NCBI RefSeq assembly: GCF_002776525.5
Contig: NC_045437.1
Span: 137,902,944 to 137,966,943, forward strand
From: Piliocolobus tephrosceles
Taxonomy: Eukaryota > Chordata > Mammalia > Primates > Cercopithecidae
Direction of reading: 5' to 3'
DNA: 64,000 nt
The notes below the pieces were generated by a model that was not told the origin of the DNA, did no database searches, and worked only from the letters and a program-made list of their open reading frames with translations. Shown here in pieces: positions 58,458 through 64,000 of the stretch (its first letter is position 1; every line of letters begins with the position of its first letter). The position numbers and the translations under genes were made by a program.

Positions 58458-59420
58458 TGTGATGAGAATTTTTTGATTAAATTTTAATTGACAAATAATA
58501 ACTCTATACTTATGAAATACAATGTGATATTTTGATCTATGTATATACATTATAGAAATATTCAATCAAGCTAATTAACATATCTATCACCTCAGCAAGT
58601 TATTGTTTTGTGATTGAGAACATTGAAAGCCTATTTTTTTTTCCATGGTAAACTTTATTTCAATAGGTTTTTGGGGAAAAGGTGGTATTTGGTTACATTA
58701 ATAAGTTCTTTAGTGGTGATTTCTGAGATTTTGGTGCACCTATCACCTGAGCAGAGTACAATATACCCAATGTGTAGTCTTCTATCCCTCACCCCGACTC
58801 CCACCCTTTCCCCCAAGTTCCCAAAGTCCATTGTATCATTCTTATGCCTTTGTGTCCTCATAGCTTAGCTCCCACTTATCGATGAGAATATATGATGTTT
58901 GGTTTTCCATTTCTCAGTTACTTCACTTAGAATAATGGTCTCCAGTTCCATTCAGGTTGCTGCAAATGCCATTGTTGCATTATTAACTGTGGTCACCATG
59001 GAGTATGACAGATCACTAAAACTCTAGTCTAACTGAAACTTGGTACCTTTGGATCAACATCTCCCTTTTTCCTCATCTCCTTTCCCCTCAGCCTCTGGTA
59101 ACCTTTCTACTCTGTTTCTATGAGGTTGACATTTTTAGGTTTCACATATAAGTGAGATAATATAGTATTTGCCTTTCTGTGCCTGGCTTATTTCACTTGG
59201 CATAGTGTCCTCCAGTTTCATTCATATTGTCATGAGTGACAGAATCTTCTTTTTAAAGGATGCATAGTATCCCATTATGTATAAATATCACATTTTCTTT
59301 ACTCTCTTTCATTGATGGACCCTTAGATTGCTTTCCTATCTTAACTATTGTAAATAATGCTGAAATAAACATGGGAGTACAGATATCCTTTCAACATATT
59401 AATTTTTTAATGTGGACACT
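58458..59420 (-). mobile_element. L1MA/L1MB-like 3' end, antisense, host to a younger L1 tail
   Basis: The left block (58458-58625, AATTGACAAATAATAACTC...CATATCTATCACCTCA) and right block (58985-59420, TCACCATGGAGTATGACAG...ATAAACATGGGAGTAC) form one antisense L1M 3' end once the insert at 58632-58985 is removed. Confidence 0.75.
58632..58985 (-). mobile_element. L1PB-like 3' tail, antisense
   Basis: Poly-T, then GTTTTTGGGGAAAAGGTGG, TTCCCAAAGTCCATTGTAT and GATGAGAATATATGATGTTTGG: an L1PB-type 3' end read backwards, truncated near 58985. Confidence 0.7.
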
Positions 59421-59633
59421 AATAATCTTTGACAGTTCTCTCTCAGTAGCATCTGTTGTACTTTCCGTTTTGTCCGGGTCTGCTCAGTCATAGGTGCATA
59501 ATGGCAGAGTGAGAAGAATACTGCACAGGGATTCAGGAGACTACACAGGGATAGGCCACTGGTATCCTATTCTGTAACCTTGAGGAAATCTCATGCCCTT
59601 TCTCTACCTGACTCTCCCCCATTGGTCTCTAGG

Positions 59634-60102
59634 TGTTACTCTTCTGCCAGGTCTGTCCCGCAGACCCTGGCCGACTGACAGATGAAAGGAGTACTCAGAC
59701 ACAGGTATGCAGTGTAAGAGCAGCTAGGGGACTGCCAGGCTCTAGTGGCCAAAGAACAGCAGCCCTGAGAAGCTGGAGCTGCTGGGTTTTATTCAGCATA
59801 GGCACAATGCCGAAAGCATAGAGCAAACACAATCTGTGGGTAACATTTATCGTGCCCCTTTCAGGGAATGTCAAGAGTGCATGAATGATTAAAGGTCAGC
59901 TCCTGGTCAACATAAGTAAACAAGCCTGTTTAAGATAAATTCCCCTACACTCCCTTGTACCTACTCCTTGCTTTCTGCCTCACGGTTAGAGAACAGCTGA
60001 CTTCAGCTATTCTCCCCTGAAGCTATGCAGAGCCTTCTGACCTTTCAGAAGGCCTGCTCCTTTCCCTATAGTTTCTCCCACCACTCTGACCTATCTCCTA
60101 CA
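59634..60102 (-). mobile_element. Solo ERV LTR
   Basis: In sense it begins TGTAGGAGATAGGTCAG and ends GGCAGAAGAGTAACA, with a CACGATAAATG TATA-like box (about 59845-59856) and AATAAA (59788-59793) about 55 bases later, the normal U3-R order. Length 469. No clean target duplication is readable. The family is not resolved. Confidence 0.75.
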
Positions 60103-61640
60103 GTCTTCTCTGGCTATTCCCAGGTGTGCAACTATGATATAGACAAGACTTGCTTTGGGTTATGTGTAGTTCCTGGTACCTATTATAAAACTACTAATCT
60201 CTGAAGTTATAAACCCCTGATGTTCACTTCCAGATATCAATGATTTTTTACACTTTTAATTAATCAGTACTAGAGACTACTTTTTAAATTGAATCTACAT
60301 GGAAGCCCATGTCTCTGGCACAAGGAAGTGAAGCCACTGTGTTTGGGAGGAAGGTTACAACAATTGGCTACTCTCTTTCTTTTATGATTCCTACAGTGAA
60401 TCAAGAGACATCTTTCGGGGAAATCTAGAACTATCTGGAACGTGTTTTGTAAATGATTGGATTAGATGTTTTTCATGCTCACTTCTAGTTACAACGATTT
60501 ATGAATCTATGAGGCAGTACACTAGAATCAGGAAAGCATGATGTCATTAGAAGGTCTACAAACATCAATTCAGATCTCATGTATGGGGTATGGCAGCCAG
60601 GGACATATGTCATTGGGATCACTCTTAAAGAACTTGCTATTCAACTCTAAGAAATACAGTGAGCTGATGCCCTCTAAATATTAGGACCCTCAGGATCTGC
60701 CCCATCCTTCCAACCGATGCCACGTTCCTCACCCGCATCCCCAGCCAATGACTCAGTATGATGGGGTTATCAGAGTTTGACCATTTTTACCCACTGTGGG
60801 TTACCTCTTTGCTCTGTGTCTTTGCTCTTTGTCTTCCCATTGGGTGGTCCATGACTTGTTAGATTTGCCCAATTCTATTTCCTCCACTTTTTATCCCTCA
60901 CAAGTATTAAACATTATGACCTCAGGTAACCTTTTACATCACTCTATAAAGCTTTCAGATGACCAAAACAATACTGATTAGTATTGGTTTATTACAGTAG
61001 GAATGAGACTTCCTTTCTACTAAAAACAAATGAGAGAATTAAGATGAGAGTGAGTGAATGGAAAGGAGAGGAAGAGGTCAGGCATTAATCATAGTATCTT
61101 GCATGTAATAAATGCTTAATAATCATTTCTCTTCAACACTAAGACTGGCCAGCTAAGCGCCTGGATTCTCCATGTGGTTGACTAAAGTTATCTTTCTCCT
61201 GTTTTCAGTTAAGTCATAAGTATCACAGGTCTCTACACCAAGTCCTTTGGGCATAAATTTTGACTTTGGTACTAAGGACCTTTCTTCCCCTAGACTCTAC
61301 TCTCAGTACCTATATCCCTTATTCCTCTATTGTGGAATCAGTTGTTAGTATACTGATTCCTGTTCTGCCCTCCTTTTCTTTAACTTATCTACCTATCCAT
61401 CAACAAATATGTTTATTAACTGTGATGTGCAAAATGTCATATTTGCCACCATGGTTGGGGGGTGGGTGGAAGTCTCATTTAGGCATTAATTTTGGCCTCA
61501 GGGTACTTACAGGTGGTAATAGATTCCCAAAAATTACACTCATACTTTATTACAGTTATAAATATCTGTTAAGAGTATTTATAAGAGAAGTTCAGATGAT
61601 GCTCAGTTAATACTCAGAGGATAAAATTTAAAAATATATA
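60103..61640. other. Unassigned sequence
   Basis: Nothing firm. L2/MIR-tail-like phrases occur near 61095-61130. The open frame at 61260-61610 has no similarity I recognise. Confidence 0.45.
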
Positions 61641-61659
61641 TTTTATATCAACATATTTG

Positions 61660-61692
61660 TATACATATTATATATATATATATATATTTCAA
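61660..61692. repeat. (TA)n microsatellite
   Basis: TATATA run within an AT-rich block at 61628-61692. Confidence 0.9.
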
Positions 61693-63590
61693 AGTTTCAA
61701 TATCAGATGACTTCTGGGAGAAAGTTGCATTCGCAATGGGGCTAAGATATTAAGTCATTAGTGGAAAGCTGATCAATAAGCCATAATAATATGAACTGCT
61801 GTATGAATCAATCATCCCTTACTCCCTGTCCCAAGGTGGCAGTCAAGGGGCAAAGTACAGATCATAGACCTGAGAAATGTCTCATTAAAACTTAATCTAT
61901 GAAGCCAAAGTAGACGCAAATGCCAGGAAAAGCATCATCATGATGCACAGGTTTTTAGTCACACAGGGTTATCCTCACACACCATCAGCACAGCCTTCAG
62001 ACCACTGAGTTATTTCTGAAAATCTGTCATATGTTATTTTTTTCCAGATGGTAGTCTGAAAGGGACAGAATGAGAGAGGGAGCTGGAGAAAGAAATGAAT
62101 AAATACGAATGCATCTGGAGAATGAGGCATCTTGGAATCTGGAAAGTGAGGCATCCTGGAAGAGAGATGAAGGTAAAATTTTAAAGAAATGTTTTAAATT
62201 ATACCCTCACCATAAGTGAGGATAAGTTGAAAGGCACATTAACTTGGATTTCCCCATGTAACCCAAGCATAGATAAAAATAACAAAAGAGGCCAGCTCCA
62301 CTGTATATTCTGAGTGCCCCATGTATGAAGAGTTGGGATTGCGACAGAATATGAGGAATGGAGGAAGGAGTGACTTCTAGTTCTTTTTATCAGTCCCCAT
62401 AAAGGAATAAGAGAGAAACGAGACTTAAGTGGGCCCCGTCTTACAACCTCTAGAGATACACACCATAAATTAAAACAATCTTCCAGAGGCCATATTAAGA
62501 GATTACAGAATAAGTTGATGACAGGGTGTGACATTACTTCTAGAAGATGGAGTGGTGGAAGGAGAGATGAAGAGTGGGTTAAAACAGATGCTTAAATTTA
62601 GACTGATGAGTATGCATAAGTGTCATTTTGTCTAAAAGCAGAATGGACTAAATAACATCAGAGGTTTTTTTGTTTTGTTTTGTTTTGTTTTGTTTTCAGT
62701 GTAATAGCTATTTTACAGGTATGTTTGCCAGTTTGAAAGTTGAACATTAAGGTATTTCAAATCTAGGTCTTCATTTGCATATGGACAAACAAAAGCTAAA
62801 ACAAAACTCCCCAGATATATACCTTGGGTTCTTGGCTTCCCTTACTACTATTTCTCTCTTGCAGTGGGTATAGGCAAACCCTATGCTTTTAGTCAGCCAA
62901 ATATTTTGGTTCTCTGAACTACTCGAAACCAAGCAGTGTCATTAATTTGACTTGGGACTGCTTTGGGGAAATGTACTTTGCTGTTAACTGTGGACTTTCT
63001 TCCAGAGTTTGGGAATGTGGCTCAAACATTATCACTAGTGTTACCTAAGTTCAGCCCTGGTAAGCGATTTTGGAAACTGAAATACAAACCTAACTTTATA
63101 ATTATATAGAACCCAGAGGCTGTCTATATTTTGTGATTTGAGAGAAATTTGGATTAGGAGTCTTTTACTCTCCGGCCTGGAAAACTCACAACAGGACAAT
63201 CCTAGATGTACAGAGTAAAGAATAATGAAAGCAAAATTTGAGGCCACCGCTGAGAATATTTTATGTACTCCACAATTTCATTTTAAAGCTGGGGCCATAG
63301 ACAGTTGGCCTGCAACATGCATGGAGGTTCAGTGTTGCTTCTCTCCAACCTAGCTGCAAGTAACAATTCTAACCTCACTCCCCAATATCACCTTGCAGCC
63401 CAAAATAGAAACATTAACTTCTGACTTGTGCTTAATGCTTTCCTGCCTCTGTTCCCTTCTTCCACGCCATAACACTGTCTCCCTGCTTGCAGAGTGTTCA
63501 TGATCTAGCTCTACTGTGAATGTGCCCTAACAATGAAGTCTTTTATGATTTTCCTAACCAGAATTAATGTTTCATTTTTCGAGATATTGT
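61693..63590. other. Unassigned tract with (TTTTG)n
   Basis: No family or gene recognised. A near-tandem repeat of ATCTGGAGAATGAGGCATC-type units lies at about 62110-62161 and a (TTTTG)n run at 62665-62696. Confidence 0.5.
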
Positions 63591-63599
63591 TAACATGCC

Positions 63600-64000
63600 C
63601 TAAAAATTTATGCTTTTAAAGTGCATCCTTTTAAAGTCAGTGACTTTTAGAATATTCTCAAAGTTATGCATTCAACACCAATAATTTTAGAATATTTTCA
63701 TCACTCCAAAAAGAAATCTCATTCCCATTAGCAGTCAGTCTCCATTCTACCTACCTCCCAGCCCTTAGCAGCCACTAATCTACTTTTTATCACTATGGAT
63801 TTGCATATTCAGCACATTTAATACAAATGGAATCATAAAACGAGTGGCTTTCTGTGTCTGGTATTATGCACTTAGGATGTTTTCAAGATTTATCTATGTA
63901 GAGCATGAACCAGTACTCTATCCCTTTATATGGCTGACTTTCCCTTCTGTCAATATATCATATTTTATTTCTTAATTGACAGCCATTGAGTCATTTCTAC
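63600..64000 (-). mobile_element. Old L1M (L1MB/L1ME-like) 3' region, runs off the window
   Basis: AAAAAGAAATCTCATTCCCATTAGCAG, CAGCCACTAATCTAC and GGATTTGCATATTC are L1M 3' phrases read backwards. Continues beyond 64000. Confidence 0.7.

Overview
Primate nuclear DNA with no recognisable host protein-coding or RNA gene. The lineage is most likely an Old World monkey (macaque/baboon type): three young AluY copies (20824-21113 and 42878-43184 on +, 38531-38859 on -) carry the right-arm variant GATCCGGCCACTGC or its CpG-decayed form, where human AluY has GATCGCGCCACTGC. The two youngest L1 tails (21903-22740 and 53744-56049) also share one distinctive 3' UTR. The species call is an inference from repeat subfamilies.

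Layout. 1-1282: 5' UTR of a primate L1 on the minus strand, body outside the window. About 1400-8390: ancient minus-strand L1M, split by a younger twin-primed (5'-inverted) L1 at about 3762-5829. 8390-14350: plus-strand L1M fragments interrupted by an Alu and MaLR-type LTRs. 14350-16392: an Alu, a Tigger-like MITE and unassigned sequence. 16393-about 30545: a minus-strand class I endogenous retrovirus (ERV), itself the target of three Alus, two L1 tails, an unrelated ERV1 LTR and, at 23025-27739, a complete second provirus with both LTRs and a TTAA target duplication: a provirus inside a provirus. 30546-39220: Alu monomers, L1M, L2, MER5A, MIR and microsatellites. 39234-40942: 1.7 kb L1 with a clear target duplication. 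41000-51000: L2, MIR, MER5A, MITE and a three-layer L1/Alu/L1 nest. 51371-53115: Tigger1 DNA transposon carrying an Alu. 53744-56049: L1 with a 404-codon open stretch of ORF2. 56062-64000: MIRs, nested L1 tails, a solo LTR (59634-60102), a mostly unassigned tract and an L1M that runs off the right edge.

Function. Everything that once coded for protein belongs to transposable elements and is broken: ERV gag, protease, RT, integrase and env remnants, L1 ORF2 fragments and a Tigger transposase. The longest open stretches are L1 ORF2 (404, 196 and 157 codons) and an env surface-unit stretch (190 codons). I found no CRISPR, tRNA, rRNA or operon-like structure, and no credible exon chain. The value of the window is its insertion history: most junctions can be read base by base and give a relative order of events. 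Repeat family names come from recognition by eye, not from a database search, and are hedged where uncertain.
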